From the NCBI GenBank assembly GCA_963778375.1, contig CAVZTX010000029.1:45429-109428 (forward strand): a stretch of 64,000 nucleotides of DNA, in the 5' to 3' direction. Made by a program: the position numbers and the translations under genes. A model generated the notes under the pieces. It was not told the origin of the DNA, searched no databases, and saw nothing but the letters and a program-made list of their open reading frames with translations. This DNA comes from CAVZTX01 sp963778375 (GTDB taxonomy: Bacteria; Chloroflexota; Ktedonobacteria; Ktedonobacterales; Ktedonobacteraceae). Below, one piece after another: positions 1-9,376 of the stretch. The number at the start of each line of letters is the position of its first letter. The first letter of the stretch is position 1.

Positions 1-50
1 ATCAACCGCGTCCCCACAATCTGATTAGAGGACGCGATCAAACTGCCCTA
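1..50 (-). repeat. Dispersed hairpin repeat, TAGGG/ATCGCGTCC type
   Basis: Read on the minus strand this stretch begins TAGGGCAGTTTGATCGCGTC and contains a 7-bp stem, CGCGTCC at 7-13 pairing with GGACGCG at 30-36. It resembles the elements at 38478-38549 and 43966-44036, with which it shares the TAGGG..C..ATCGCG core. It also shares TCTAATCA followed by GATTG with the 38.5 kb copy. It may continue beyond the window edge. The rest of 51-310 holds no recognisable gene. Confidence 0.5.
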
Positions 51-310
51 CGAGAAAACCTCGAAAGACGGAACAAGCTGGTAGAATTGGTCTATCTGTA
101 CTGTACAGAGTGAAGTTTTCCTTCACCGACCGTTATACTAAAAAGCAGGACAAAACCAGCTCTTTTTTCCGTATTTGCTACTGATGAGGATAACATACAT
201 AGAAACAACGGCACCTCAAGTGACAGGTGGTGGAAGGGATGACGGAAAAAAGGAGAGTGCCCAGAAAGAGGTTATCCAAGAATCAGAGCGTTAGGAAGCA
301 GGTATACTAG

Positions 311-2202
311 GTGAAGCGTCAATTTATACACCCTCAAATTGATAAAGGTTATCAGCAAGAACAAATATCCTTATCTTCTGAAAAGCCATCAGCAGGGCCC
401 GTGACCACGTCTGAACAACCCCAGAGGGGGTCGTCTCCACCCACTTTCATACCCCATCGCCCTATTACCAATGGACTGGCATCGAATTGGCATCCAAATG
501 AGCCAGCATCTCTACCGTTTGTCTGGAACCCGGCTCCTGTCTCTTTAGCAGACCAGGAAACAATTGAACAACAAGTGATCCAGCAACCAAACAACTCGGC
601 GGGCACGCAACATCCCACCCCAACACCAGATCTTTGGTCGGGTCAGGTATCACCACATTCGTCGGCAATCACCCCACTTGCAGCAGTCTATCCAGGCCCA
701 CAAACCTTCGCCTCCTCGCAGACCGCCATGCCTATCAGGCAATCAAATACACTGCTGCCAATCAATGCATATACTTCGCAAACACTACCGCCGCCTCAGC
801 GCAGCGAAGCGGAGCGCGTACCAATTCTTCCTCCGTGGTCGAGGCAATTCTCACCCTCCATGCCACCGCTGCTTCAAGCAGGTCAGGGCGGAGGCCAGCC
901 GCCTTTTATCCAACCGCCACCAGGCGAAGGCTGGAATCGCAAACCAAAAAGAAAAGGCGCATTCCCATCTGGGCAAAGGTCGTCTTATTTAGTTTACTCT
1001 TCCTGGTTGTTGGAATTGGCGGCGTCGCGGGCTACTACTGGTTTTTCTTGTTGTCTCCCCACGTCGGTCATATTGTAGATCAGCAGATACCACGTGACAA
1101 AGGAGATGAAGACCCAAATGCAACACGCAATGGCACCGATATTTTAAGTGGCGGACGCATCAACATCCTCCTACTCGGCAGTGATACCGACGAAAAATTT
1201 CAAGGGAACTATATCGCTCAGACAGATATCGTCGTCACCATCGACCCTGCAACCAAGAGCGTTGGCATGCTCTCGATCCCGCGTGACTTCTATATCAACG
1301 TGCCTGGCTATGGCATGCATAAGCTGGACGAAGCCTATGGGCTTGGAGGAGTTGCGCTCAGCCGCCTCACCATCTTCCAGGATTTCGGCATTCCCATCAA
1401 CTACTACGCCTGGGTGGGACTCGATGGATTTGTAAAAGTCATCGACACCGTCGGTGGCATCGATATCGACGTCATCCATCCGATTACCGATGATAACTAT
1501 CCAGACGACGTTGGTAATCATACCGGTGATATTTATGCCTTGAAACGCCTGTACCTGACGCCTGGACCACAACACCTATCGGGGCAAACAGCCCTTGAGT
1601 ACGTCCGTTCGCGGCATGCCGATCTTGTCGGAGACTTTGGCCGCTCGGCTCGCCAGCAAGAAGTGCTGGGCCAACTCAAAAATAAGTTGAACAACCCGGA
1701 CATCATTGGCAAATTGCCAGCACTAGCCAGTGACCTGGATGGATACGTCAAAACGGATATGCAGTTAGGCGACGTGTTTAAACTCCTGAACTTTGCGCGC
1801 GGGCTCGACCAAAATAAAATTAACCGCGTCATCCTGGAGCCACCATATTCGGCAACCGGAAATGTCGGTACAGAGTCGGTCGTTTTCCCCAATTGTGCGA
1901 AAATTGTACCGACGATTGCACAAATGTTTGCCCTGGGTGGCAACGCTAAGTGTAACATTCAAACCGATACGGCGACGACTTCTACCGGTTCATCGCCACT
2001 TGCATCCAAGTCCCAATCCACGTCTCCATTATCAACTGCAATGCAGACATTACCAACAGATGCAGGACAATCGGTGAGTCAGGTGGCGACAACTAGCGTC
2101 ACTAGTCTGAATGGGAATGTTGGGGATTTGCTCGGTTTCCATAGCTTGCTCGACTTGCTATTTCTAACCGTCTTTGACTCACCAAGTGCTTTGCAGGTAT
2201 GA
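311..2202 (+). pseudogene. LytR-CpsA-Psr (LCP) family protein, interrupted by a -1 frameshift
   Basis: LCP proteins are membrane-anchored phosphotransferases that attach undecaprenyl-linked glycopolymers to the cell wall. The GTG start at 311 opens a Pro/Gln/Ser-rich cytoplasmic tail of about 215 residues ending in a basic stretch (WNRKPKRK). The sequence continues only in the -1 frame, entering near 944-957, with IPIWAKVVLFSLLFLVVGIG as the transmembrane segment. The LCP domain follows: ILLLGSDTD, the catalytic-type SIPRDFY motif, VGGIDIDV and LEYVRSRH. The ORF that begins at 634 in the second frame starts with a sequence that does not look native, so the gene is best read as one CDS broken in the A-rich tract AAACCAAAAAGAAAAGG. 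The cause could be a missing base, a sequencing error or -1 slippage. The C-terminus is Ser/Thr-rich. The next gene follows closely and is probably co-transcribed. Confidence 0.8.
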
Positions 2203-2227
2203 TAGTAGTATGGTATTAGGGAAAAGC

Positions 2228-3466
2228 ATGATTACTCACTATAAAATATTGTCAAACTCACGCCAGTTAGCAGGAAAGTCACTTGTTGGAACTCTGCTCA
2301 CTCTCGTGCTCCTGGCATTTAGCGTACAAGGCTGCCTTGGTGGTAATAGTAGCAGCAACACCCCAAGTACAAAAGCCATTACAACGAATGCCAATGGTCA
2401 GCAGGTAGGAGTCAACCAGAATCAGAACCTCTTCAAAGGCAAGATTTATTTTACGATAGATGGTCATCTCTGGGTCTATAATGGTAGTGGCACAACGCGC
2501 CAGTTGACAACTGCTTTAAATTTGCACAATCCCGCCGTCTCTCCTGACGGGAAGTGGATAGCCATGAGCAGCGGGTACAAGGACTACTCGGATATTGTCT
2601 ATATGTCAACGAGCGGTGGGCCTATCCATACGCTGCTCACCGGAACGGGAAAATTTTATAACGACGGTCCGAGCATCATTAAAAACACCTATTACTGGTT
2701 GGTGGAACCGACGTGGTCGGCAGACGGTTCTCATCTGCTTTTCTTGAGCGATCTACAGAAAGAAGATTGGTATAGCCTGGGTGGCTTATTTGGGAATGCG
2801 CCTTTCCTGGACTTGCAGGTGTTTTCGGTGCCGTTTGCTCACCCGGATTTACAGGCATCGCGGGTGATAGCATACGCCAGTTTTGGTGATGGAGGCGACC
2901 AGGACCCGGCATATCGGCCAGGAAGTCCAAATGAAATCATCTATACGCACTATGCATATGATCCTACAGGCACAAACCAGGTAATTCAGGTCTTTCTTGA
3001 GGATGCAACCGCTATTCCCAACCATCCAGGAACATATACGCCGACGAAAGACGCGGGCGTGCCACTCACACCTCCTACTATGCAGAATATTGAACCTGCC
3101 TTTTCACCGGATGGAAATGCAATTGCTTACATTCGGCGTGAGTCCTCTAATCAGATGGGCTTGTACATCATGTCGGTACCAAATGGGGTAACAGCGAATC
3201 CCAACGATCCTGCTACTCAACAGAAAGCCCTGGATCCCTACAAAAAATCTTCGCACATTTTGAGCGGACAATTTATCAGCCAACCCGTCTGGTCGCCAGA
3301 TGGGAAGCAGATTGCATATCTGTCCTATAACAATAATGACTTTGATATCTGGCTAGCGAATATCAGCGTCGATCCGAAGACTGGCGCGTACGTCATGCAA
3401 GGCAACCCGGTACAATTGACTACAGGTGGGATTGACGGAAACTCCCGTCCCTTCTGGACGACATAA
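2228..3466 (+). CDS. TolB-like beta-propeller lipoprotein
   Basis: This is a 412-residue exported protein. The ATG at 2228 is preferred over in-frame upstream starts because AGGGA sits 5 nt before it. A signal peptide (LLTLVLLAFSVQGC) ends in a lipobox with Cys about 36 residues in, so the protein is probably lipid-anchored on the outer face of the membrane. The mature part has repeated PD40/TolB-type blades: NPAVSPDGKWIAMSS, PTWSADGSHLLFLSD, PAFSPDGNAIAYIRR and PVWSPDGKQIAYLS. Such propellers usually mediate protein contacts or envelope sensing; no catalytic motif is visible. It lies 25 nt after the LCP gene, suggesting one cell-envelope transcription unit followed by the kinase. Confidence 0.8.
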   Translation: MITHYKILSNSRQLAGKSLVGTLLTLVLLAFSVQGCLGGNSSSNTPSTKAITTNANGQQVGVNQNQNLFKGKIYFTIDGHLWVYNGSGTTRQLTTALNLHNPAVSPDGKWIAMSSGYKDYSDIVYMSTSGGPIHTLLTGTGKFYNDGPSIIKNTYYWLVEPTWSADGSHLLFLSDLQKEDWYSLGGLFGNAPFLDLQVFSVPFAHPDLQASRVIAYASFGDGGDQDPAYRPGSPNEIIYTHYAYDPTGTNQVIQVFLEDATAIPNHPGTYTPTKDAGVPLTPPTMQNIEPAFSPDGNAIAYIRRESSNQMGLYIMSVPNGVTANPNDPATQQKALDPYKKSSHILSGQFISQPVWSPDGKQIAYLSYNNNDFDIWLANISVDPKTGAYVMQGNPVQLTTGGIDGNSRPFWTT

Positions 3467-3535
3467 CCCATTAATGGTATACTTGCCTTACTTAAATGAA
3501 GGGTGCCATGGGTTATACCCCTAAGAGGAAAGAGC

Positions 3536-4420
3536 TTGAGCCAGTTTGAAGGTACGCTGATTAATGGACGGTACGAGATTCGTGAACATATTGCCACCGG
3601 TGGCATGGCCAGTGTCTTCAAAACCTGGGATCACCGGGTAGAGCGGATCGTCGCCATTAAGGTCCTACGCTCGCTCGACAAGAATGACTTGCGAGCCGTC
3701 GAGCGCTTTCGACGTGAAGCACGTGCCGCAGCGAAACTTGCCCACCCAAATGCCGTCACCATCTATGACTTTGTTGAGGAAATGGGCCAGTATTTTCTTG
3801 TCATGGAGTATATCAACGGCCCAACCTTGAAGCAGTTGATTGGGCAACGTCGCCAGCTCCATCCACGTGAAACGTTGGAGATTGCCGCGCAGGTGTGTGC
3901 GGTCTTGCAGGTGGCACATGCACAGGGCTTTATTCATCGTGACATCAAGCCACAGAATATTATGCTCGTTGCCAATAGCGCATCGGCGGGAGGAGGTATA
4001 CTAGTCAAGCTCACGGACTTTGGTATTGTGCGCGTAGCTGAGGAGGCGGGTCTTACCAACAGCGGCATCGTGCTTGGCACAGCCGATTATCTTTCTCCTG
4101 AACAGGCCCGAGGCGAGAAACTCACAGCCTCTTCTGATCTCTATTCGTTGGGTGTCGTGATGTTTGAAATGCTCACCGGTCGGCCACCTTTTGTCGGTCC
4201 CACCGCGGTTTCGATTGCGATGCAACATGCCTCAGCGGACCCACCCTCTATGCGCCAGTACAATGCCAACATCCCGGCTGGCGTCGAAAAGATCGTCATG
4301 CGTGCTTTGGAAAAAGAACCCGAAGACCGCTTTCACTCGGCACAAGAAATGCAACAGGCGTTACGCTACTGCATGAAAGAGCTATACGGACGAAGGAAGA
4401 CTACCTCTCAGCAAGCCTGA
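3536..4420 (+). CDS. Ser/Thr protein kinase (Hanks type, soluble)
   Basis: A 294-residue kinase domain with all main subdomains: glycine loop ATGGMASVFK, ATP-binding Lys in VAIKVLR, catalytic loop HRDIKPQN, DFG in LTDFGI and the GTADYLSPEQARG activation-loop end. It ends soon after the kinase fold (RRKTTSQQA) with no transmembrane segment or sensor domain, so it is predicted to be cytosolic. A TTG at 3536 is chosen because AGAGGAAAG lies just upstream; the GTG at 3503 would add 11 unconserved residues. It follows the TolB-like lipoprotein gene and may share its promoter. Likely substrates include FHA-domain proteins such as the exporter at 30.5 kb, which is inference only. Confidence 0.9.
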   Translation: MSQFEGTLINGRYEIREHIATGGMASVFKTWDHRVERIVAIKVLRSLDKNDLRAVERFRREARAAAKLAHPNAVTIYDFVEEMGQYFLVMEYINGPTLKQLIGQRRQLHPRETLEIAAQVCAVLQVAHAQGFIHRDIKPQNIMLVANSASAGGGILVKLTDFGIVRVAEEAGLTNSGIVLGTADYLSPEQARGEKLTASSDLYSLGVVMFEMLTGRPPFVGPTAVSIAMQHASADPPSMRQYNANIPAGVEKIVMRALEKEPEDRFHSAQEMQQALRYCMKELYGRRKTTSQQA

Positions 4421-4486
4421 GTGCTCCGCAGAAGTCCCCCAGACTGCGAAGCGCCGTAGACTTGCTGGATAAAGGGAAAACGAGTT

Positions 4487-4882
4487 ATGCAACGCACACA
4501 GATTAACACAAATCAGGCTCCAGCAGCGATTGGTCCATACAGCCAGGCTATTCGCGTCGGCCAGTTCATCCATACCTCCGGCCAAGTCTCTCTTGACCCC
4601 GCGAGTGGAGAAATCGTCGGTGAAGATGTTTCGGCACAAACGCATCAGGTCCTGCGAAATCTGCAAGCAGTACTGACTAGTGCTGGCGCTTCACTTTCTA
4701 GTGTCGTAAAAACGACAGTCTTTCTCACACGCATGAGTGATTTCCAGGCAATGAACGCGGTCTATGCCACGTATTTTCAGGGTGGTGGAGGCCCTCTGCC
4801 CGCCCGTTCAACCGTCGCGGTCGCCGAATTGCCGCGCAAGGCACTGGTTGAAATTGAATGCGTAGCTCTCGTTGAAGCATAG
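4487..4882 (+). CDS. ridA: RidA-family enamine/imine deaminase
   Basis: 131 residues, the normal RidA/YjgF length. RidA hydrolyses reactive 2-aminoacrylate-type enamines released by PLP enzymes and forms a trimer. Visible signatures are APAAIGPYSQAI near the N-terminus, FIHTSGQVSLDP, and PARSTVAVAELP with the substrate-carboxylate-binding Arg, followed by VEIECVAL. It lies 21 nt upstream of dnaA on the same strand. No functional link to replication is known; it is probably a housekeeping neighbour. Confidence 0.93.
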   Translation: MQRTQINTNQAPAAIGPYSQAIRVGQFIHTSGQVSLDPASGEIVGEDVSAQTHQVLRNLQAVLTSAGASLSSVVKTTVFLTRMSDFQAMNAVYATYFQGGGGPLPARSTVAVAELPRKALVEIECVALVEA

Positions 4883-4903
4883 TTAAGGGAGGGAGATGCA
4901 GCA

Positions 4904-6427
4904 GTGAACACAACGACCATAGCAAATATTTGGCGTACGGCACTCGAACGACTGGAAACATCCCCCATTGATGCAGTGTGTAAGGCTTGGCTCCAATCCG
5001 CCCATCTAACAAATGCTCAGAATATTGGGGCAGACGATATCGATGCCGCCTCTCTGAACTCGCCAGAGGAAGCCCTCTATTTCACCCTTCAAGTTCCTAG
5101 CACACTGGCCCGCGATGTGATCATCACACGCTGGCGACGTTCCATTGAAGATGCCTTAGCCGATGTCACCGGTCAGCCGGTTGCCATCGTTGTTACGAAT
5201 GGCTTCGAGGAAGGCCCTACCCATAGGGATGCTTTCAACGGCAGAGATGCGAATGGGCTAAGCGCATCATCGACAAATTACGCCTATTATGACATGCCGG
5301 CAAAACCTGGTATGCAGCACGATATGCACGAATTCCAATACGGAGGAGCGAATCCCTCTGACCCGTTCGAGGAATGGGATAACGAGCAGCGTGCCAACAT
5401 TCTGATGCATAACCGTCTTAATCCCCGCTATACATTCGATGCCTTTATCGTTGGCAACAGTAACCGCCTGGCACATGCAGCTTCTCTTGCCGTAGCCGAA
5501 GCGCCGGGTGAGTCATATAATCCGCTCTTTCTCTATGGAGGCGTGGGACTCGGCAAAACCCACCTGCTGCACGCCATTGGCCATCAGGGCGTACACACAG
5601 GACTTGCTGTGCTCTATGTTTCATCTGAACAATTTACCAATGAAATCATCAACGCTATTCGTTACCGCACGACCGAGGAATTTCGCGCCAAGTACCGCTC
5701 CGTCGATATCCTGCTGGTTGACGACATTCAATTCATTGCCGGTAAAGAGTCTACCGAAGAAGAGTTTTTTCACACCTTTAATAGTCTCTATGAGATGAGC
5801 AAACAGATTGTGATCTGTAGCGATCGCCCACCCAAGGCGATTGTGAGCCTGGAAGAGCGCCTGCGCTCCCGCTTCGAATGGGGATTGATTGCCGATATTC
5901 AACCCCCAGACCTGGAGACGCGCATGGCGATTTTGCGTGTCAAAGCCGACCTACTGCACTATCGCGTCCCAGATGACGTTATCGCCTATATCGCCGGTCG
6001 TGTTCAGACGAACATCCGTGAGCTGGAGGGCTGCCTGAATCGCTTGATGGCCTATCAACAGTTGCACCACACCGAACTGACTATGGATGTAGCCCGCGCC
6101 GCAATGTCATCACTCGGCAACGATAATCGCGATTCGCACCTGAGTATCAAGCAGATCGCGCAGGCAGTGGCGGAATTCTACCACATTTCGCTCGATGCTA
6201 TGTGCGGCAAGCAACGTGACAAGCACATCGTCATGCCCCGCCAGATCGCTATGTACCTCATGCGCCAGGAGACTCAGGTATCCCTGCTGGAAATCGGTCA
6301 ACTCTTTGGCGGACGCGATCATAGCACCGTACTGCATGCCTGTGAGAAGATCGATCGGGCCGTCAATATCAACCCATCATTGCGCCGCGAAATTATCGCC
6401 ATTCGTGAGCAATTAGCACGAGAATAA
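4904..6427 (+). CDS. dnaA: Chromosomal replication initiator protein DnaA
   Basis: 507 residues with the four-domain DnaA layout. Domain I is residues ~1-95, followed by a variable linker to about 160. The AAA+ domain has Walker A GGVGLGKTHLLHAIG, Walker B ILLVDDIQFI, and RLRSRFEWGL with the arginine finger. The C-terminal DNA-binding helix-turn-helix carries the signature GGRDHSTVLHACEKI. The start is GTG at 4904, preceded by AGGGAGGGAG. The usual dnaN/recF partners are absent: ridA lies upstream and a HAD phosphatase downstream. I saw no cluster of TTATNCACA boxes nearby, so an adjacent origin is not supported. It could be the main dnaA in a rearranged locus or a paralogue. Confidence 0.95.
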   Translation: MNTTTIANIWRTALERLETSPIDAVCKAWLQSAHLTNAQNIGADDIDAASLNSPEEALYFTLQVPSTLARDVIITRWRRSIEDALADVTGQPVAIVVTNGFEEGPTHRDAFNGRDANGLSASSTNYAYYDMPAKPGMQHDMHEFQYGGANPSDPFEEWDNEQRANILMHNRLNPRYTFDAFIVGNSNRLAHAASLAVAEAPGESYNPLFLYGGVGLGKTHLLHAIGHQGVHTGLAVLYVSSEQFTNEIINAIRYRTTEEFRAKYRSVDILLVDDIQFIAGKESTEEEFFHTFNSLYEMSKQIVICSDRPPKAIVSLEERLRSRFEWGLIADIQPPDLETRMAILRVKADLLHYRVPDDVIAYIAGRVQTNIRELEGCLNRLMAYQQLHHTELTMDVARAAMSSLGNDNRDSHLSIKQIAQAVAEFYHISLDAMCGKQRDKHIVMPRQIAMYLMRQETQVSLLEIGQLFGGRDHSTVLHACEKIDRAVNINPSLRREIIAIREQLARE

Positions 6428-6435
6428 GGTTTGTA

Positions 6436-7230
6436 ATGTTACCCTACACAACCTACTTGATTGATTTAGACGGCGTAATTTATCGCGGAAATGAATTATT
6501 ACCCGGCGCAAAAGAGTTTGTTACCTGGCTAGACGCAAACCAGAAGAAATACATTTTTCTAACCAACAACTCATTTGCTACCGGAGAGCAAATTCTAGCA
6601 AAGCTTGCCCACCTCGGCATTACTACAGATGAAGCTCACTTGCTCACTGCCGGGCAAGCTGCTGTCCAGAATATTGCGCGTCGCTTCCCCAAGGGCATTG
6701 TCTATGTCGTAGGTGAGCAGCCCTTGATGGGATTAGTAACAGCCCAGGGAATGAAAGTGGCGAGTGTAGATGAGCAGGTTGCCGACGCGGTGCTGGTAGG
6801 TCTCGACCGCACCTTCGATTTCGCCAAGTTGACAAGTGCCATTCGTGCCGTACGTTCGGGCGCGTTCTTTATCACCATCAACCGCGACCCTTTGTTGCCG
6901 GTGGCAGGCGGCTTTTTGCCAGGTTGTGGTACCTTAGCTGCGGCCATCGAAGCTGGTAGTGCCATCACCCCAGAGGTCGTTGGTAAGCCCGAACCGGTGC
7001 TGCTCCAGGAAGCCATGCATAAGCTGGGTAGCCAACCCGACGAGACTGTGATGATCGGCGACAGTCTGACCGTCGATATCCTTGGAGGCCACAACGCTGG
7101 GACGCATACATTGCTAGTCTTGTCGGGCAACAGTTCACGTGAAGATCTGGAAAAATCCTCGCTGAAACCCGATCATGTCTATGAAGATTTGGCAGCGTTG
7201 ATGGAGGAGATGGTGAAAAGTGTGGGGTAA
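6436..7230 (+). CDS. HAD-superfamily phosphatase, NagD/class IIA type
   Basis: 264 residues. Motif I is LIDLDGVIYRG with the nucleophile and acid/base Asp pair, motif II is FLTNNS, motif III contains the Lys of VVGKPEP, and motif IV is MIGDSLTVDILGG. The C2-type cap sits between motifs II and III, as in NagD and 4-nitrophenylphosphatase/phosphoglycolate phosphatase relatives. It probably dephosphorylates a small sugar phosphate or nucleotide; the substrate cannot be read from sequence. It starts 8 nt after dnaA and ends just before a strong terminator, making it the last gene of the dnaA transcript. Confidence 0.9.
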   Translation: MLPYTTYLIDLDGVIYRGNELLPGAKEFVTWLDANQKKYIFLTNNSFATGEQILAKLAHLGITTDEAHLLTAGQAAVQNIARRFPKGIVYVVGEQPLMGLVTAQGMKVASVDEQVADAVLVGLDRTFDFAKLTSAIRAVRSGAFFITINRDPLLPVAGGFLPGCGTLAAAIEAGSAITPEVVGKPEPVLLQEAMHKLGSQPDETVMIGDSLTVDILGGHNAGTHTLLVLSGNSSREDLEKSSLKPDHVYEDLAALMEEMVKSVG

Positions 7231-7242
7231 TGTAGGAGAACA

Positions 7243-7284
7243 GAAATACCCAGGTTTGTTGGGTAAATAAAACCTGGGTATTTC
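7243..7284. terminator. Bidirectional terminator after the HAD gene
   Basis: A perfect 15-bp inverted repeat (GAAATACCCAGGTTT at 7243-7257 and its complement at 7270-7284) with a 12-nt loop. A/T-rich arms give short U-runs in both directions. It separates the plus-strand dnaA unit from the convergent membrane-protein gene. Confidence 0.85.
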
Positions 7285-7294
7285 TATGAGCCGC

Positions 7295-7621
7295 TCATTG
7301 CTCGCCCAGGTTTCCCAGTTCTGTCAAAATCTCGTTCGTCGTCCTTCGCAACCTCTTATTCGCCTCCTCCAAATCAATAACTGATTTGACGAAGCCATTG
7401 TACTCGCGCCTGAACAGCCAGAACATAATTGCAAGCGTTGCGATCCACCAGATCGCTTCAACCACCAGCGTAACCGGGAATGGAACGTTTCGGCCAGGCG
7501 GAGTGAGGAAGAAGAGCGATTGCACAATAATCCAGCCAACCAGGGCAATGAACTGGACCGATAGAAACCATTGAACTCTGTGGGCGCGATCTCTCAAAGT
7601 TGGTGTTGCCATCGATGCCAT
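7295..7621 (-). CDS. Small two-helix membrane protein with C-terminal coiled coil
   Basis: 108 residues from the ATG at 7621, which has AGGAGGA 9 nt upstream; the longer reading frame to 7720 lacks such support. Two hydrophobic segments, FLSVQFIALVGWIIVQSLFF and VTLVVEAIWWIATLAIMFWL, flank a short Pro-rich loop. A charged helical tail (VIDLEEANKRLRRTTNEILTEL) probably forms a coiled coil in the cytoplasm. It resembles YggT-like or chloroflexal small membrane proteins of unknown role, and I do not recognise a specific family. Confidence 0.7.
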   Translation of the reverse strand: MASMATPTLRDRAHRVQWFLSVQFIALVGWIIVQSLFFLTPPGRNVPFPVTLVVEAIWWIATLAIMFWLFRREYNGFVKSVIDLEEANKRLRRTTNEILTELGNLGEQ

Positions 7622-7812
7622 CGATGAATGTCCTCCTTCTTCTAACTGCAAACCTCTCGTTACATCGTGGAGAGTGGATCTCCCAACAATATATATACAC
7701 TCTTGAAAGAGAATAAACAAGAGGTGTGATTCTCAATGGATATGTTACAATATGCTTAACGCTTGTTCATGATTGAAAAGTAGCGGAGAAAGAACCATGA
7801 AGACCCTGCACT

Positions 7813-8004
7813 TTGAAACTGTACTCGCGCCGTAATGTGAAAGAATATTGGGTTGTGAATTGGCAAGGGTGAACCGTTGAGATCTATGGAAGAGAAGACG
7901 CGGTGCAAACGCTTGGAAGGACGCTTGAGGAAAGTGATGTGCTACAATCTCCACTTTTGCCAGGATTTAGTTGCAAAGTAAGTCAACTTTTTAGTAGTCT
8001 CTAA
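7813..8004 (+). pseudogene. Uma2-family (PD-(D/E)XK) nuclease remnant
   Basis: Only the C-terminal third of a Uma2/DUF820 protein is readable: LKLYSRRNVKEYWVVNWQ, then a frameshift near 7848-7872, then TVEIYGREDAVQTLGRTLEE and a tail ending LPGFSCKVSQLFSSL before TAA at 8002-8004. The EYWVV and LPGF.C.V..LF pieces are typical of the family C-terminus. The N-terminal two thirds are missing upstream. Uma2 genes are abundant in Cyanobacteria and Chloroflexota; this copy is dead. Confidence 0.65.
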
Positions 8005-8007
8005 GGT

Positions 8008-8059
8008 AAAAAGACACCCAGGCTGTTATGTTATCTGGCATAACCTGGATGTCTTTTTT
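8008..8059. terminator. Terminator hairpin after the Uma2 remnant
   Basis: AAAAGACACCCAGGCTGTTATG pairs, with a small bulge, with CATAACCTGGATGTCTTTT, followed by a T-run (TTTTTTCC). It can serve as a rho-independent terminator on the plus strand. Its A-rich start gives a T-run on the minus strand, so it may also end transcription of the acyl-CoA dehydrogenase. Confidence 0.7.
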
Positions 8060-8110
8060 CCTCCGCTGCTAAGGCCATTTACATTCACAGGCAAGAGCGA
8101 ACGCTAACCC

Positions 8111-9280
8111 CTACTCCCACGTCCCAATCTTCACATACCCCTTCAGCAAATCCCTCGCAATAATGAAATGCTGAATCTCGTCCGTACCCTCGTAGATTCT
8201 CGTCACCCTCAAATCGCGGTACCAGCGTTCGATAGGCATCTCGCGGGTGTAGCCCATGCCGCCGTGGATTTGCATCACACGGTCGACAACACGGTTAGCC
8301 ATGTTCGAGCCGTAAAGCTTGGCTATGCTCGCTTCGTGGCGGTTATCCTGACCCTGATCCACTTTCCAGGCGGCGTGCAGCGCTAACCATTTGGTTGCCT
8401 GGATTTCTACAGCGGAGTCGGCGATCATCCATTGGATGGCCTGGCGATCGGCAATCGGCTGACCGAAGGTGACGCGTTGCTTGGAATAATCTACCGCCAT
8501 TTGGAGCAGGCGCTCAGCGGTGCCGACGCAGCGCGAGGCAATCACCCACCGTCCCTGGCCAATCCATTGCATGCCGAGGGAGAAGCCCATTCCTACCTCA
8601 CCTAGGATATGGTCTTCGGGCACACGCACGTTTTCAAAGAAAAGTTCAGCAGGCGACCAGCCGCCCATTGTGGGTACCGGGCGTGATGTCCAGCCCATCG
8701 AGCGGTCTACCAGGAAGCACGTTACGCCCCCATTCTGCGGTGGTTTGCTGCGGTCGGTGACTGCGAATACCATCGCGAAGTCGGCTTCGTTGCCGCCCGT
8801 AATAAATACCTTCTGCCCATTGATGACCCAGTGATTGCCATCTTTGACTGCGCTTGTACGAATAGCAGAGGGGTCGGAACCCGCGCCTGGCTCAGTGAGT
8901 GCAAAGCAAGATTTTCTCGTTCCTTCGATAGTCGGCACGAGATACTCGGCCTTCTGCCATTCGTTGCCATGATACAAGATATTGTCGGCATTGCCGCCAA
9001 AGGTGAAGGGCACGAGGGTTTTCCCCAGTTCCATCGAGATCAGAGCTGTCATTACTGCTCCCAGGTTTGCTCCGCCGTATTCCTCTGGCGTGTTGATGCC
9101 CCAGAAGCCCATCTCCTTGGCCTTTGCCTGTAGTGACTCGTACAATCCTGGCTCAACGCCTGTCAAATATTTCCCTTCGTTTTGCAATACCTCGTTTTCG
9201 AGGGGCATCAGTTCACGCTCTACAAAACGCCGTACAGTCTGCTGAATCATCTTCTGTTCATCTGTGAGGGAGAAATCCAA
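8111..9280 (-). CDS. Acyl-CoA dehydrogenase family protein
   Basis: 389 residues. The start is taken as TTG at 9280: AAAGGAGGT lies 5 nt upstream and the protein then begins LDFSLTDEQKMIQQTVRRF, the normal acyl-CoA dehydrogenase N-terminus. The frame to 9334 adds 18 unconserved residues. Signatures are FALTEPGAGSDPSAIRT (flavin/substrate binding), GGMGYTREMPIERWYRD and RIYEGTDEIQ with the likely catalytic Glu. It oxidises an acyl-CoA alpha-beta bond using FAD and passes electrons to ETF; chain-length preference is not visible. It appears monocistronic. Confidence 0.92.
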   Translation of the reverse strand: MDFSLTDEQKMIQQTVRRFVERELMPLENEVLQNEGKYLTGVEPGLYESLQAKAKEMGFWGINTPEEYGGANLGAVMTALISMELGKTLVPFTFGGNADNILYHGNEWQKAEYLVPTIEGTRKSCFALTEPGAGSDPSAIRTSAVKDGNHWVINGQKVFITGGNEADFAMVFAVTDRSKPPQNGGVTCFLVDRSMGWTSRPVPTMGGWSPAELFFENVRVPEDHILGEVGMGFSLGMQWIGQGRWVIASRCVGTAERLLQMAVDYSKQRVTFGQPIADRQAIQWMIADSAVEIQATKWLALHAAWKVDQGQDNRHEASIAKLYGSNMANRVVDRVMQIHGGMGYTREMPIERWYRDLRVTRIYEGTDEIQHFIIARDLLKGYVKIGTWE

Positions 9281-9376
9281 GGCAACCTCCTTTGGCGGTA
9301 CGTTTTGTTTGATATGCTGGTTGAGGACGATCAATACAATATATCAATTGTAGCACAGTTGACCGCCATATATGAA

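Noticed and set aside
4421..4903. An origin of replication near dnaA
   Set aside because: Gaps around dnaA are only tens of bases and contain no TTATNCACA-type boxes.
7745..7954. 69-residue minus-strand ORF
   Set aside because: It lies antisense to the Uma2 remnant and has no ribosome-binding site.
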